A stretch of DNA of 39,203 nt, taken from positions 1 to 39,203 of the forward strand of contig CAJOGX010000024.1 of NCBI GenBank assembly GCA_905234175.1, read 5' to 3'. Below are positions 39,110-39,203 of this stretch, one piece after another. How positions within the stretch are numbered: position 1 is the stretch's first letter; each line of letters starts with the position of its first letter. The DNA comes from an uncultured Selenomonadaceae bacterium (GTDB lineage: Bacteria > Bacillota > Negativicutes > Selenomonadales > Selenomonadaceae). The position numbers were made by a program, and so were the translations under genes. The notes below the pieces were generated by a model that was not told the origin of the DNA, did no database searches, and was given only the letters and a program-made list of their open reading frames with translations.

Positions 39110-39203
39110 TTGAAAAAATTTTTCGTGCTGCTGATTTCATTGGCGGCGATATTACTGACGGGCTGCGGCGGCGGCTCCGCTGAAACGCCTGCACAGTCTG
39201 AAC
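39110..39203 (+). CDS. Lipoprotein, 3' end outside window
   Basis: 31 codons from TTG 39110 with GAGGTGA at 39098-39104. The sequence KKFFVLLISLAAILLTGCGG is a lipoprotein signal peptide with the lipobox LTGC, followed by a Gly/Ser-rich spacer (GSAETPAQSE). The mature domain lies past the window. It would be anchored in a membrane after lipid addition to the Cys. Confidence 0.85.
   Translation, partial: MKKFFVLLISLAAILLTGCGGGSAETPAQSE

Overview
The window looks like chromosomal DNA of an anaerobic, double-membraned Firmicute (Negativicutes, probably a Selenomonadales-type gut or rumen bacterium). The reasons are a Firmicute gene order and signals (ireB-ruvX-DUF1292-mltG-U32, yceD-rpmF-plsX, recR and bofA near each other, strong GGAGG ribosome binding sites, many TTG and GTG starts, promoters with 17-base spacers), combined with an outer-membrane porin that ends in Phe. 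Anaerobic oxidoreductases and a superoxide reductase fit an obligate anaerobe. The genus is my inference; nothing in the window fixes it.

Layout. 1-4753: an accessory redox cluster (partial acetyltransferase, SnoaL-like protein, flavin reductase-like protein, carboxymuconolactone decarboxylase, flavodoxin). It contains three decayed genes: an HNH endonuclease, an aldo/keto reductase remnant and an alpha/beta hydrolase. 4860-5552: an orphan CitB-type response regulator. 5652-15500: a compact operon of 13 genes, from lysine/threonine biosynthesis (dapB, asd) through the ireB-ruvX-DUF1292-mltG-U32 block, acylphosphatase, aroQ, an M24 peptidase and an unusual symporter to efp and hpf. 15621-17042: a phospho-beta-glucosidase. 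17166-23048, minus strand: a mannose-type PTS IIA protein, an ABC exporter, an LEA-like protein, alaS and a small unknown protein. 23276-25519: the porin, then a convergent superoxide reductase/D-Ala-D-Ala dipeptidase pair. 25783-30737: yceD-rpmF-plsX-fabK-fabD, a VOC protein, a small exported metal-binding protein and recR.

30738-33712 is the most unusual region. It is an array of minus-strand cassettes encoding six small proteins, most with double-glycine (VAGG) leaders. The cassettes share nearly identical promoters, a conserved 13-base motif in the 5' leader and a recurring terminator. A RelB-like antitoxin with a broken YoeB-like toxin uses the same promoter module. The array separates recR from bofA, which are close neighbours in Bacillus, so it looks like a growing, shuffling island. 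No peptidase-containing exporter or modifying enzyme lies in the window.

33822-39203: bofA, an ABC-F ATPase, a repeat-bearing unknown protein, a Tat-exported DUF362 protein, an NTF2-like protein, a second and intact HNH endonuclease, and the start of a lipoprotein gene. The two HNH genes, 37 kb apart, share a promoter and a structured 5' leader with compensatory changes. A second dispersed element, a three-hairpin repeat of about 97 bases, occurs at 17056-17153 and inverted at 25556-25652.
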